Source: Microbacterium lacticum (GTDB lineage Bacteria; Actinomycetota; Actinomycetes; Actinomycetales; Microbacteriaceae). Taken from it: 64,000 bases of DNA. A program made the position numbers and the translations under genes. Below the pieces are notes generated by a model. It had not been told where the DNA came from, made no database searches, and saw only the letters and a list, made by a program, of their open reading frames with translations. The DNA is taken from positions 992,001-1,056,000 of the forward strand of contig NZ_VFPS01000001.1 of NCBI RefSeq assembly GCF_006716815.1, given 5' to 3'. Positions within the stretch are counted from its first letter, which is position 1, and each line of letters opens with the position of its first letter. This document shows, one piece after another, positions 34,652-43,782 of the stretch.

Positions 34652-35638
34652 GTGAACCGCACCGCCGGCGCCGCACGGGTGAGCACCGCCCGCCGCCCCC
34701 GCACGCTCGGCCTGGTTCTCGCGACGGTGGCGGCGGGGTTCGCGGTCACCGCGATCGGCGTGCTCATCGCGCTCGTCGCGACCTCGGCGGAGGTGTCCTG
34801 GCCCGCGGTGGCGGTGTTCGGCGTGGGCGCGGTGGCGACCCTCGGGGTGACCGCGATCGTCGGGTGGGCGCTCCTCGCTGAGGCGCCCGCCGCGGCATCC
34901 ACCGACGGCGCGGAGGCCTCGTTCGACACGCAGCGGCGCCTGCTCGACGACGTGCGCCATGAGTTGAAGACGCCGATCACGATCGTGCGCGGGCACCTGG
35001 AGCTGATGGATCCGAACGATCCCGTCGACACCGCGGCGACGCGGGAGCTCGGCATCGCGGAGCTCGACCGCATGACGCGCCTCATCGGCGACATCGATCT
35101 GCTCGCCGCCGTCGAGGCCGACAGCTTCTCGATGGGCGACGTAGATCTCGCGGAGCTCACCCGCCGCGTCGCCGACCTCGTCGGGGTGATCGCCGGCCAC
35201 ACCTGGCGGGTCGAGCAGGAGGCGCAGGCGATCGTCCGCGGCGATCGCGACCGGCTGCTGCAGGCGTGGCTGCAGCTGGCCGACAACGCCGCCAAGTACA
35301 CCCCCGAGGGCAGCCCGATCGAGATCGGCAGCGCCGTGCATCCGTCGGGCGCGCAGCTCTGGGTGCGCGATCACGGCCCCGGCATCCCGCCCGCCATGCG
35401 TCACCGCGTGTTCCGCCGCTTCGACCGCGGCGCCGGCAAGCGCTCGGTCGGCGGATCGGGCCTCGGGCTCGCGATCGTCGACGCCATCGCGAAGGCGCAC
35501 GGCGGCCGCTGCACCGTCGCCGAGACGCCCGGCGGCGGCGCCACGCTGACCCTCGGGATCCCCATCGGTACCCGCGCATCCCTTCCCATGCCGGTGCGCG
35601 CCGGCGACGTCGTACTCCAGCGAGAGGCCTCCGGATGA
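34652..35638 (+). CDS. Sensor histidine kinase
   Basis: 328 aa. Two membrane helices (about 20-45 and 50-75) with almost no extracytoplasmic loop, then the H-box VRHELKTPITIVRGHLELM with His103, N-box LADNAAKYTPEG, G1 DHGPGIPP and G2 GSGLGLAIVDA. No HAMP or PAS domain; such short-loop kinases usually sense membrane or cytoplasmic cues. Start at GTG 34652 from the -10 position; TTG 34637 would add five residues. The stop overlaps the regulator gene (ATGA). Confidence 0.9.
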   Translation: MNRTAGAARVSTARRPRTLGLVLATVAAGFAVTAIGVLIALVATSAEVSWPAVAVFGVGAVATLGVTAIVGWALLAEAPAAASTDGAEASFDTQRRLLDDVRHELKTPITIVRGHLELMDPNDPVDTAATRELGIAELDRMTRLIGDIDLLAAVEADSFSMGDVDLAELTRRVADLVGVIAGHTWRVEQEAQAIVRGDRDRLLQAWLQLADNAAKYTPEGSPIEIGSAVHPSGAQLWVRDHGPGIPPAMRHRVFRRFDRGAGKRSVGGSGLGLAIVDAIAKAHGGRCTVAETPGGGATLTLGIPIGTRASLPMPVRAGDVVLQREASG

Positions 35639-36291
35639 CCCGCATCCTCGTCGTCGATGACGAACCCCACATCCTCGCCCTGGTCACCCGGGCGCTGCAT
35701 GCCGACGGGCACGAGACCGTCGTCGCCGAGGACGGTCAGGCGGCCCTCGATCGCGCGCTCGAGGGCGATATCGACCTCGTCATCCTCGACGTGGGGTTGC
35801 CGAGCCTCGACGGCTTCGAGGTGCTGCGGGCGCTCCGCGCCGGTGGCGAGCGAATGCCCGTGATCATGCTCACCGCGCGGTCGTCGACGAGCGACGCGGT
35901 CGACGGGCTGGATGCCGGAGCGAGCGATTACGTGCCGAAGCCGTTCTCGGTCGCCGAGCTGATGGCGCGTGTGCGGTCGCGGCTGCGGGAGCGCACCGGC
36001 GCGGTGACGATGGTGCTCTCGCAGGGCGATGTGACCCTCGACATCCTGGCGCGGCGGACGACCGTCGCGGGGCGCGAGGTCGACCTGTCGGCGCGCGAGT
36101 TCGCGCTCGCGGAGCAGTTCCTGCGCCACCCCGGCGCGGTGCTCACCCGCGAGGTGCTGCTGAGCCGCATCTGGGGCATGGACTTCGACCCGGGCTCCAA
36201 CGTCGTCGATGTGTACGTGCGCTACCTGCGCGCGAAGCTCGGCGCCGACCACATCGTGACCGTGCGCGGCGAGGGCTACCGCTGGGAGTAG
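35635..36291 (+). CDS. Response regulator, OmpR/PhoB type
   Basis: 218 aa. Receiver domain with acidic pocket VVDDEPH, phospho-acceptor Asp52 (LVILDVGLPSLDG) and Lys102 (YVPKPFSVAEL). The winged-helix output domain (about 125-218) has LSAREFALAEQFLRHPGAVL and VVDVYVRYLRAKLG. Coupled to the kinase by a 4-base overlap, so they form a cognate pair. Targets are unknown; the nearest candidates are their own promoter and fumC (inference). Confidence 0.94.
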   Translation: MTRILVVDDEPHILALVTRALHADGHETVVAEDGQAALDRALEGDIDLVILDVGLPSLDGFEVLRALRAGGERMPVIMLTARSSTSDAVDGLDAGASDYVPKPFSVAELMARVRSRLRERTGAVTMVLSQGDVTLDILARRTTVAGREVDLSAREFALAEQFLRHPGAVLTREVLLSRIWGMDFDPGSNVVDVYVRYLRAKLGADHIVTVRGEGYRWE

Positions 36292-36340
36292 ACCCGTCGG
36301 GCCCCGCCCCGGCCCCGCGGCCGCGCCTCGATCGCGGCGG

Positions 36341-37687
36341 TCAGCTGAGCTCGCCCTGCTCCAGCAGGTCGGTCACGAGCGCGGCGATGGCGGAGCGCTC
36401 CGAGCGGGTCAGCGTGACGTGGCCGAACAGGTCGTGGCCCTTGAGGGTCTCGATGACCGACGCGACCCCGTCGTGCCGGCCGACCCGCAGGTTGTCGCGC
36501 TGGCCGACGTCGTGCGTGAGCACGACCTTGGAGTTCTGACCCATCCGGCTCAGCACCGTGAGCAGCACGTTCCGCTCGAGCGACTGCGCCTCGTCGACGA
36601 TCACGAAGGCGTCGTGCAGGGAGCGGCCACGGATGTGGGTGAGCGGCATGACCTCGAGCATGCCCCGCGCGACGACCTCTTCGAGGACGTTGCCCGAGAC
36701 GACGGAGCCGAGCGTGTCGAACACGGCCTGCCCCCACGGGTTCATCTTCTCGGCCTGATCGCCGGGCAGGTACCCGAGCTCCTGACCGCCGACGGCGAAG
36801 AGGGGCCGGAACACGATGACCTTCTTCTGCTGCTGACGCTCGAGCACCGCCTCGAGACCCGCGCACAGGGCGAGGGCCGACTTGCCGGTGCCGGCGCGGC
36901 CGCCGAGCGAGACGATCCCGACCTCCGGGTCGAGCAGCAGGTCGATCGCGATCCGCTGCTCGGCGGAGCGCCCGTGCAGCCCGAACACGTCGCGGTCGCC
37001 ACGCACGAGCTTGTACGCGCCGTCACCGGTCACCCGGCCGAGCGCCGAGCCGCGCTCGGAGTGGATGACGAGGCCCGTGTTCACCGGCAGTCCGCGCACC
37101 TCGTCGCTCGAGGCGACCTCGCTCTCGTAGAGGTCGCTGATGTCGTCGCCCGAGACGTTCAGGTCGGCGATGCCGGTCCAGCCGCTGTCGACGGCCTGCT
37201 CGGCGAGGTACTCCTCGGCGTGCAGGCCGAGCGAAGCGGCTTTGACGCGCATCGGCAGGTCTTTCGAGACGATCGTGACCTCCTGTCCGTCCTGGGCGAG
37301 GTGCGTCGCGACCGACAGGATGCGGGTGTCGTTGTCGCTCAGGCGGAGGCCGGCCGGCAGCACCGAGGCATCCGTGTTGGCGAGCTCGACGCGCAGCGTG
37401 CCGCCCGCGCCGACCGGAACCGGGAAGTCGAGGCGTCCGTGTTCGACGCGCAGCTCGTCGAGGTGGCGCAGCGCCTGGCGGGCGAAGTAGCCGAGTTCGG
37501 GATCGTGTCGCTTGGCCTCGAGCTCGGTGATCACGACCACCGGCACGACGATCGAATGTTCGGCGAACCGGAAGAAGGCCCGCGGATCGCTCAGCAGCAC
37601 CGACGTGTCGAGCACGTAGGTGCGGAGGTCCTGGTCCACCTCCGCCGCGGTGTCGAGGTGCTGCTGCTCTGGAACTCGTGTGGTCAC
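36341..37687 (-). CDS. phoH2: PhoH-like protein with N-terminal PIN domain (PhoH2 type)
   Basis: 448 aa. The PIN ribonuclease domain (about 20-155) starts [20 protein letters not shown] and contains [10 protein letters not shown] and [12 protein letters not shown]. The PhoH ATPase/helicase domain follows with Walker [21 protein letters not shown] and Walker [15 protein letters not shown]. The PIN-PhoH fusion is known as an RNA helicase-ribonuclease in Mycobacterium. Start GTG 37687 with GGGAG upstream; a longer frame reaches 37816 without a ribosome site. Confidence 0.92.
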   Translation of the reverse strand: MTTRVPEQQHLDTAAEVDQDLRTYVLDTSVLLSDPRAFFRFAEHSIVVPVVVITELEAKRHDPELGYFARQALRHLDELRVEHGRLDFPVPVGAGGTLRVELANTDASVLPAGLRLSDNDTRILSVATHLAQDGQEVTIVSKDLPMRVKAASLGLHAEEYLAEQAVDSGWTGIADLNVSGDDISDLYESEVASSDEVRGLPVNTGLVIHSERGSALGRVTGDGAYKLVRGDRDVFGLHGRSAEQRIAIDLLLDPEVGIVSLGGRAGTGKSALALCAGLEAVLERQQQKKVIVFRPLFAVGGQELGYLPGDQAEKMNPWGQAVFDTLGSVVSGNVLEEVVARGMLEVMPLTHIRGRSLHDAFVIVDEAQSLERNVLLTVLSRMGQNSKVVLTHDVGQRDNLRVGRHDGVASVIETLKGHDLFGHVTLTRSERSAIAALVTDLLEQGELS

Positions 37688-37853
37688 GACCCACTCCCGC
37701 CCCGGGTGAGGATCACCCGGCAGTCTCGAGTCGACCAGGGCCACGAGTCGTGGTGAGGCCGACCCGACCGGGCGCCTTGCCCGATGTGATGAACGTACGG
37801 CCGCCGTGGATGCCACCGCAGGCGCGACACGCCGCGCTCAGGTTGCCGTGGTG

Positions 37854-39272
37854 TTAATTCTCGGTGCGGCCGTCGTTGTCCGGCGCGGCGTCGTCGATGG
37901 TGGCGATCACGATCTCGTCATCGGCGGCGTCGACCGCGTCGTCGACGGCGGCCTCGGCGTCGAGCGCGTCGTCGGGCACCGCCTCGATCTCCGCCTCGAT
38001 CTCCGCCTCGGGGACGGCGCCCGTCGCGGGTTCGGCCCACGCGTCGCCTTCCGGGCGCGTCTCGGGCGCCGGCGGCACGTCGATCACCTCGATCGTGATG
38101 ATCTCGGCCGCGCTGATCTCCCCGCCGGGGTCGCCGCCGAAGTCGACCGCGCTGACGCGGCGGCTGGCAGCATCGGCGAGGGCGTCGCCGAGGAGCAGCA
38201 GGCTGTCGGCGCCGGTGCCGACGTGCGCCGACACGCGGATGCTCGCTCCCCGGGCCGTGACGGTGACGCCGTGGTTGGCGAGGGCCGCGGCCAGCGCCGA
38301 GGCGTCGGCCGCCGCAGGCAGGAGCGTGACGATGCCGGCGTGGGCTTCACGCGGCGTCATCACGGGCACCTCGTAACGATCGGCGAGGTGCATGACCTCC
38401 TGCGCGCGAGCGCGGACGGCCGCAGCGATGGGCGCGACGCCGACGTCGTCGATGTCCCGCAGCGCCGCGGCGAGCCGCGAGGCCGCCAGCGGGTCGGAGG
38501 GCGCCACGGAGTAGGCGGCCGCTCCCGGCAGCACCCCGGGGACGCCGAGGGTGCCGGCGTCGCCGAGCATGCCGGAGATCCCCGACAGCACCGCTTCGAT
38601 GCGGTCGCGCGCCGCCGGTGAGAACCGCGCGAAGCCGGTCCCCCGCCCGGAGCGCAGCCATTTGTAGCCATTGCCGGTGATGACATCGGCCGCGCGCCAG
38701 TCGACGTCGACGACGCCGAAGGCCTGGATGGCATCGACGATGAGCAGACGGTCGCCGATCGCCTCCCGGATGGCGGGGAGGTCGACGAGGGCCCCGGTGC
38801 GGTAGTCGACGAGACTCAGCGCCACCGCGGTCACGTCGTCGTCGAGGGCGTCGACGATGGCATCCGTCGTCACGATGCCCTCGGGCGGGTCGATCTCGCG
38901 AACGGCGAGCAGTCCGCGCGCCGCGGCCGCCCGTGCCGCGGAGAGCCGCACCGCCGGGAAGTCCTGCGCGGGAACGACGACGGTGCCCTCGAGGCCGAAC
39001 ATGGCGTGCAGCAGACCGTGGGTCGTCGAGGGCTGCAGCACGATCTCGTCGCCGGGCACGTCGAGCAGCTTCGCGACGAGCGTGCGCGCTTCCGCGGCGC
39101 GAGCGCCGACGAGGTCGATCCCGGCGCGCCGTCCGGTGCCGAGCAGTTCGGCGTCGGCGCTCATCTCCGCGCGCACACTCGGGGAGAGGGGGCCGAAGCG
39201 GGCCCAGTCGAGATATCCCGGTTCGACGTCGAACGAGTCGATCAGAGTGTCCACATCGTTCACGTCTGCCAT
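37854..39272 (-). CDS. Class V aminotransferase with a long acidic C-terminal tail
   Basis: 472 aa. PLP-fold type I enzyme of the cysteine-desulfurase/kynureninase-like group: VLQPSTTHGLLHAMFG, ALSLVDYRTGALVDLPAI, and the PLP lysine in VITGNGYKWLRSGRGTGFAR. No conserved desulfurase cysteine loop is evident, so an aminotransferase or lyase role is more likely than sulfur transfer. The last ~95 residues are Asp/Glu/Ala-rich (EAEIEAEIEAVPDDALDAEA) and surely disordered. Located between phoH and the prenyltransferase. Confidence 0.82.
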   Translation of the reverse strand: MADVNDVDTLIDSFDVEPGYLDWARFGPLSPSVRAEMSADAELLGTGRRAGIDLVGARAAEARTLVAKLLDVPGDEIVLQPSTTHGLLHAMFGLEGTVVVPAQDFPAVRLSAARAAAARGLLAVREIDPPEGIVTTDAIVDALDDDVTAVALSLVDYRTGALVDLPAIREAIGDRLLIVDAIQAFGVVDVDWRAADVITGNGYKWLRSGRGTGFARFSPAARDRIEAVLSGISGMLGDAGTLGVPGVLPGAAAYSVAPSDPLAASRLAAALRDIDDVGVAPIAAAVRARAQEVMHLADRYEVPVMTPREAHAGIVTLLPAAADASALAAALANHGVTVTARGASIRVSAHVGTGADSLLLLGDALADAASRRVSAVDFGGDPGGEISAAEIITIEVIDVPPAPETRPEGDAWAEPATGAVPEAEIEAEIEAVPDDALDAEAAVDDAVDAADDEIVIATIDDAAPDNDGRTEN

Positions 39273-39300
39273 TGTCTCACGCGCCGGTCGCGCGTACCGA

Positions 39301-40086
39301 TCAGCCCCCGAAGCGGCGGTCGCGGGTCGCGTAATCGCGGATCGCGCGCAGAAAGTCGACCTCGCGCAGATCGGGGCCGAGCGCCTCGACGAAGTAGAAC
39401 TCGGAGTGCGCCGACTGCCAGAGCAGGAAGTCGCTCAGGCGCTGCTCCCCCGACGTCCGGATGACGAGGTCGGGGTCGGCCTGACCGCCGGTGTAGAGGT
39501 GCTCGCCGATCTGCTCGGGGGTGAGACTCGCGGCGAGCTCTTCGAGCGAGCCGCCGACCCGCTGGTGCTGGGCGATGATGCTCCGCACCGCGTCGACGAT
39601 CTCGCCGCGACCGCCGTAGCCGACGGCGAGGTTCACGTGCAGTCCGGTGTTGCCGGCGGTGCGCTCCTCGGCCGTCTTCAGCACGCGGGCGAGATCGGCG
39701 GGCAGGCCGTCGGCGCGGCCGACGTGCTGCACCCGCCAGCCGGGCTCCTGGGAGAGCTCGTCGGCGAGTTCCGCGATGATCTCGATGAGATCCGACAGCT
39801 CCTGCGAGTCGCGCTTGCGGAGGTTGTCGTTCGAGAGCAGGTACAGCGAGACGACACGGATGCCGAGCTCATCGCACCAGCGGAGGAACTCGTGCATCTT
39901 GGCCGCACCGGCCCGATGGCCCTCCGCGACCGTCGCGTAGCCCGACTGGCGCGCCCAGCGCCGATTGCCGTCGATCATCATCGCGACGTGGTGCGGGACG
40001 GTCTCGGGGGTGAGCAGGCGCCGGAGTCGCGAACTGTACAGCCGATAGAGGAACCCTCTCCCCTCACCCGGCGCCGACGCTGTCAC
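39301..40086 (-). CDS. Cis-isoprenyl diphosphate synthase, probably short-chain (Z-FPP synthase type)
   Basis: 261 aa UPP synthase family enzyme. Catalytic Asp39 in VAMMIDGNRRWARQSG, SLYLLSNDNLRKRD, NLAVGYGGRGEIVDAVR and DLVIRTSGEQRLSDFLLWQS cover the conserved regions. It sits next to a hemolysin III gene and near DUF4307-greA, the same company as the short-chain Z-FPP synthase Rv1086 in Mycobacterium tuberculosis, which suggests that role over undecaprenyl synthesis (inference). The -10 TAGCGT lies six bases before the GTG. Confidence 0.9.
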   Translation of the reverse strand: MTASAPGEGRGFLYRLYSSRLRRLLTPETVPHHVAMMIDGNRRWARQSGYATVAEGHRAGAAKMHEFLRWCDELGIRVVSLYLLSNDNLRKRDSQELSDLIEIIAELADELSQEPGWRVQHVGRADGLPADLARVLKTAEERTAGNTGLHVNLAVGYGGRGEIVDAVRSIIAQHQRVGGSLEELAASLTPEQIGEHLYTGGQADPDLVIRTSGEQRLSDFLLWQSAHSEFYFVEALGPDLREVDFLRAIRDYATRDRRFGG

Positions 40087-40092
40087 CCCCCT

Positions 40093-40098
40093 ACGCTA
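40093..40098 (-). promoter_or_regulatory. -10 element of the cis-prenyltransferase gene (leaderless)
   Basis: TAGCGT on the minus strand, six bases before the GTG at 40086. Confidence 0.65.
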
Positions 40099-40157
40099 CC
40101 GTGCCCGGGCGTGAGCCCGCGTGTCCGCGTATGTGCGCGACGGCATACGCCGCGCCC

Positions 40158-40163
40158 TATGCT
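40158..40163 (+). promoter_or_regulatory. -10 element of the hemolysin III family gene (leaderless)
   Basis: TATGCT, six bases before the GTG at 40170. This fixes the start codon among several in-frame options. Confidence 0.65.
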
Positions 40164-40169
40164 CGGACC

Positions 40170-40907
40170 GTGTCCGAACCCACACCCGATGAGGGCGTCG
40201 ACATGCCCCAGCTGCCTCTGATCGAGGCGGCCGAGGTCAGCGCGAACGCCGAGATCAAGCCCACGTGGCGCGGATGGATCCACGCCGGCACCTTCCCCGT
40301 GGCGATCGCCGCGGGCATCGTGCTGATCGCGCTCGCCGACGGCGCCGCGGCCAAGTGGGCCTGCGCGATCTTCATGGCGACCTCGGTGCTGCTGTTCGGG
40401 AACTCCGCGCTCTACCACCGCTTCAACTGGGGCCCGCGCACCAAGGCGGTGCTCAAGCGCATCGACCACGCGAACATCATGCTGCTGATCGCGGGCACCT
40501 ACACGCCCATCGCCGTGCTGGCCCTTCCCCCGCAGAAGGGCACGGTGCTGCTCGTGCTCGTATGGACGGGGGCTCTCGTCGGCATCCTCTTCCGCGTGTT
40601 CTGGATCAACGCGCCGCGCTGGCTGTACGTCGCGCTGTATCTGCTGCTCGGCTGGGCGGCGGTCATGTACCTCGTCGACCTGCTCGAGGCGAACGTCGCG
40701 ATGATGGTGCTCGTCATCATCGGCGGCCTCCTCTACACCGGCGGCGCCGTCTGCTACGCGCTGAAGAAGCCGAACCCCTGGCCGGGGCGCTTCGGCTTCC
40801 ACGAGATCTTCCACGTGTGCACGGTGCTCGCCTTCCTGTGCCACTGGACGGCGTGTCTGCTGATCGCGCTCGACCCGGTGGTGCCCTCGCTCGGCGCGCC
40901 CGCCTGA
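40170..40907 (+). CDS. Hemolysin III / PAQR family membrane protein
   Basis: 245 aa, seven membrane helices. Conserved residues of the family: the Ser-His pair in NSALYHRFNWG, RIDHANIMLLIAGTYTPIA, and the two histidines in HEIFHVCTVLAFLCHWTA, which form a putative zinc site. Members act as membrane hydrolases or stress proteins; the haemolysin name is historical. Divergent from the prenyltransferase gene with the two -10 elements 60 bases apart. Confidence 0.92.
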   Translation: MSEPTPDEGVDMPQLPLIEAAEVSANAEIKPTWRGWIHAGTFPVAIAAGIVLIALADGAAAKWACAIFMATSVLLFGNSALYHRFNWGPRTKAVLKRIDHANIMLLIAGTYTPIAVLALPPQKGTVLLVLVWTGALVGILFRVFWINAPRWLYVALYLLLGWAAVMYLVDLLEANVAMMVLVIIGGLLYTGGAVCYALKKPNPWPGRFGFHEIFHVCTVLAFLCHWTACLLIALDPVVPSLGAPA

Positions 40908-40932
40908 TCCGGCGCGGGTATTCGCCGCGCGG

Positions 40933-41268
40933 TCAGCGCCCTGCGCCGCCGCGGGGGTCGATGTCCTGGTCGTCGACGTCGGTCGCGCGCTCGGCGGACT
41001 CGCCCTGAGCCTCGGCCTCCGCCGCGGCCTGCGCCTCGGCATCCAGCTGCCCGTTGACGTCGGCGCGGTAGCCGGCACGACGGATGCGTCGCAGCATGTC
41101 GATGATGAGGAACACCACGACGACCGCGATGAGCGCGATCGCGACGAACCCGACGAACCCGGGAGTGACCGAGTCGGGGTCGACCGTCATCGAGGGCGAG
41201 GGCGTCGCGAGCCCCGCGTGCCGCGCGGAGGCGGCGATCCACTCGGTCGCGGAGGGAAGTGTCAGCAT
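40933..41268 (-). CDS. Small single-pass membrane protein
   Basis: 111 aa. One helix (VGFVAIALIAVVVVFLIIDM) follows ~38 extracytoplasmic residues; after a basic stop-transfer RRIRRAGYRA comes an acidic tail (QLDAEAQAAAEAEAQGESAE). GAGG is four bases before the ATG. By position it could correspond to the small membrane protein next to mca in Mycobacterium, but the sequence match cannot be tested here. Confidence 0.72.
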   Translation of the reverse strand: MLTLPSATEWIAASARHAGLATPSPSMTVDPDSVTPGFVGFVAIALIAVVVVFLIIDMLRRIRRAGYRADVNGQLDAEAQAAAEAEAQGESAERATDVDDQDIDPRGGAGR

Positions 41269-41359
41269 CGTTCCTCGGTTCGTCGTTCCTCGGCGGCGCG
41301 CGCACGGCGTAGCCTGGAACTCCAGCCTAGATCGCCCGCCTCCACCGCGAAGACCCACG

Positions 41360-41800
41360 ATGCCCTCCACCCCCGACGTCACCGCGCACGACGACACCGC
41401 GACGCTGTCGCCCGAGGTCCGTGCCGAGCTCGACGATCGCTACGGCCGCACGCGCGGGCGTCGCCGAGGCCTCTGGATCGCGGTCGGCGTGGTCGCGGTC
41501 GCCCTCATCGGGTACTTCGGCTGGACGACAGTCGCACAGTCGATGGACTCCGTCGACGTCGACAACACCGCCTTCCACCCGGTCGACGCGCACTCGGTGA
41601 CGATCGAGTTTCAGGTGACCCTCCGGCGCGGCGCGGCGGTCACGTGCGCGATCGAGGCGCAGGACACCGACCACGGCGTCGTGGGGTGGCGGATCGTCGA
41701 GTATCCGGCCAGCGACGCGCACAGCCGCAGCTTCACCGAGACGATCCCGACCGTCGCCGAGGCGACGACGGGTTTGGCGACCTCCTGCTGGATCCCGTAG
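41360..41800 (+). CDS. DUF4307 family membrane protein
   Basis: 146 aa. Short N-terminus LSPEVRAELDDRYGRTRGRR, one membrane helix (GLWIAVGVVAVALIGYFGW), then an outer domain with SVTIEFQVTLRRGAAVTCAI and VVGWRIVEYPASD. DUF4307 is an actinobacterial family usually beside greA and mca. A TAGCCT -10 is near 41311-41316. greA follows after 128 bases. Confidence 0.85.
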   Translation: MPSTPDVTAHDDTATLSPEVRAELDDRYGRTRGRRRGLWIAVGVVAVALIGYFGWTTVAQSMDSVDVDNTAFHPVDAHSVTIEFQVTLRRGAAVTCAIEAQDTDHGVVGWRIVEYPASDAHSRSFTETIPTVAEATTGLATSCWIP

Positions 41801-41928
41801 TCTGAGGCGACACGACGCGCCCCGGCTGCCCGCCGGGGCGTTCGGTTTACCCCGGCAGGGCCGGGCGAACCCAGCACGACACACCCGTGCGGCAGAGCCG
41901 CACGTTCCCCCGATGCAAGGAGAGACGC

Positions 41929-42417
41929 GTGGCCGAGAACACGGAGACCTTCCTCACCCAGGACGCCTACGACCGGCTCGCCGCCGAGCTCGAACACCTG
42001 TCGACGACGGGACGCACCGAGATCGCGGCGCGCATCGAGGCCGCCCGCGAAGAAGGCGACCTCAAGGAGAACGGCGGCTACCACGCCGCGAAGGACGAGC
42101 AGGGCAAGCAGGAGGCGCGCATCCGCACGCTGCAGCAGCTGCTGAAGGAGGCCGTGGTCGGCGAGGCTCCCGAGGCCGACGGCATCGTCCGCGGCGGCAC
42201 GGTCGTCACCGCGATCGTCGCCGGCGGCGAAGAGGTGTTCCTCCTCGGCAGCCGCGAGATCGCCGCCGGTTCCGAGCTCGACGTCTACAGCGAGGCGTCC
42301 CCGCTCGGCGCGGCGATCCTCGGCCTCGCCGTGGGCGCCAAGACCTCGTACACGGCGCCGACGGGGCGCGAGATCCCCGTCGAGATCGTCAAGGTCGACA
42401 CCTACACCGGCCAGTAG
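41929..42417 (+). CDS. greA: Transcription elongation factor GreA
   Basis: 162 aa. N-terminal coiled coil (EIAARIEAAREEGDLKENGG, then YHAAKDEQGKQEARI) with the acidic tip that enters the RNA polymerase channel, and C-terminal FKBP-like domain. It rescues backtracked polymerase by stimulating transcript cleavage. GTG 41929 has AAGGAGAG upstream. The large palindrome at 42451-42512 lies just after the stop. Confidence 0.95.
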   Translation: MAENTETFLTQDAYDRLAAELEHLSTTGRTEIAARIEAAREEGDLKENGGYHAAKDEQGKQEARIRTLQQLLKEAVVGEAPEADGIVRGGTVVTAIVAGGEEVFLLGSREIAAGSELDVYSEASPLGAAILGLAVGAKTSYTAPTGREIPVEIVKVDTYTGQ

Positions 42418-42450
42418 GCCGCGCCCAGGCATCCTGCGCCTCACGAAGGC

Positions 42451-42512
42451 AGGACAAATCACCGAGGCAGGACGGAACCCGCGGGTTTCGTCCTGCCTCG
42501 GTGATTTGTCCT
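42451..42512. terminator. 62-bp near-perfect palindrome between greA and ilvA
   Basis: 31-base arms starting AGGACAAATCACCGAGGCAG and ending the mirror sequence, with one mismatch and practically no loop. It can act as terminator for both convergent genes, but it is twice as long as needed and may be a repeat element. Its sequence is unlike the 85-bp family. Confidence 0.75.
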
Positions 42513-42555
42513 GTGTCGGTGACGCACGCGGACGGCGACGGATGCCCCGACGCGG

Positions 42556-43782
42556 TCAGTCCTCGACGACGCGCGGGTGGAAGCCCGCGGCATCCAGCAC
42601 GCTGATCACGTGCGCGCGGTGCTCCTCGCCGCGCGTCTCGACGCTCAGCTGCAGGATCACCTCGCTGATCTGCAGCCCCTGGCCGTGCCGTGTGTGCAGC
42701 ACCTCGATGACGTTGGCGCCGGCGATCGAGAGCAGCTCCGACACGCGGGCGAGCTGGCCCGGACGGTCGGGCAGCGGGATCTGCAGCGTCATGTAGCGCC
42801 CGGATGCCGCGAGGCCGTGTGCCACGACGCGCTGGAGCAGCAGCGGGTCGATGTTGCCGCCGGAGAGGATGACCGTGGTCGGGCCGCTGGCCCGCACCTT
42901 GCCGGCGAGGATCGCGGCGACCCCGACCGCACCGGCGGGCTCGACGACCTGCTTGGCGCGCTCGAGGAGGTTCAAGAGCGCACGGGCGATATCGTCGTCG
43001 CTGACCGTCACGACCTCATCGACGAGCTCGCTGATGACCTCGAAGGTCAGCTCCCCCGGGCGCGCCACGGCGATGCCGTCGGCGATCGTCGGCGTGGTCT
43101 CGACCGTGAGCGGCTCGCCGGCCGCGAGCGAGGCGGGGTAGGCGGCCGAGTTCTCCGCCTGCACGCCGATGACCCGTACGGTGCGCCCCTCGGCCGCCGC
43201 ACGCGCCTTGACGGCGGCGGCGACACCGGCGATGAGCCCCCCGCCGCCGATGCCGACGATGACCGTCTCGAGGTCCTCGACCGCGTCCCACAGCTCGAGT
43301 CCGAGCGTTCCTTGCCCGACGATCACGTCACGGTGGTCGAACGGGTGGATGAGCACCGCCCCGGTGCGCTCGGCGTACTCCGCGGCGAGGCGCAGCGGCG
43401 TCTCGACGGTCGCGCCCTCGAGGATCACCTCGGCGCCGTACCCGCGCGTCGCGAGGAGCTTCGGCACGGGCACACCGAGCGGCATGAAGATCGTGGCGTG
43501 GATGCCGAGCTTCTGCGCCGCGAGCGCGACGCCCTGCGCGTGGTTGCCGGCGGATGCCGCAACGACACCCCGCGCGCGTTCTTCCGCGCTCAGCCGGGAG
43601 AGCCGGTAGGTCGCGCCGCGGATCTTGAAGGAGCCGGTGCGCTGCAGATTCTCGAGCTTCAGATGCACGGGCGCGCCGAGCACGTCGGAGAGGTACTCCG
43701 ACTCGTCGAACGGGGTCTGCACGATGACGGGGCGCAGCACGGCGGCGGCGTCTTCGAACTCCGCCAGGGTCGGGATGGTCAC
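42556..43782 (-). CDS. ilvA: Threonine ammonia-lyase (threonine dehydratase) with C-terminal ACT domain
   Basis: PLP enzyme that deaminates threonine to 2-oxobutyrate, entry to isoleucine synthesis, 408 aa. PLP lysine in RTGSFKIRGATYR, phosphate loop VGIGGGGLIAG, and C-terminal ACT-like domain (RYMTLQIPLPDRPGQLARVS), the single-ACT form common in actinobacteria. GTG 43782 has AGGAGG eight bases upstream. It overlaps the AI-2E family gene by 4 bases (GTGA). Confidence 0.93.
   Translation of the reverse strand: MTIPTLAEFEDAAAVLRPVIVQTPFDESEYLSDVLGAPVHLKLENLQRTGSFKIRGATYRLSRLSAEERARGVVAASAGNHAQGVALAAQKLGIHATIFMPLGVPVPKLLATRGYGAEVILEGATVETPLRLAAEYAERTGAVLIHPFDHRDVIVGQGTLGLELWDAVEDLETVIVGIGGGGLIAGVAAAVKARAAAEGRTVRVIGVQAENSAAYPASLAAGEPLTVETTPTIADGIAVARPGELTFEVISELVDEVVTVSDDDIARALLNLLERAKQVVEPAGAVGVAAILAGKVRASGPTTVILSGGNIDPLLLQRVVAHGLAASGRYMTLQIPLPDRPGQLARVSELLSIAGANVIEVLHTRHGQGLQISEVILQLSVETRGEEHRAHVISVLDAAGFHPRVVED

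Noticed and set aside
37688..37853. Riboswitch or small RNA between the aminotransferase and phoH
   Set aside because: 166 bases without a conserved motif or strong hairpin that I can recognise.
40170..40907. A haemolytic toxin
   Set aside because: Hemolysin III/PAQR proteins are common membrane proteins in harmless bacteria; nothing here suggests virulence.
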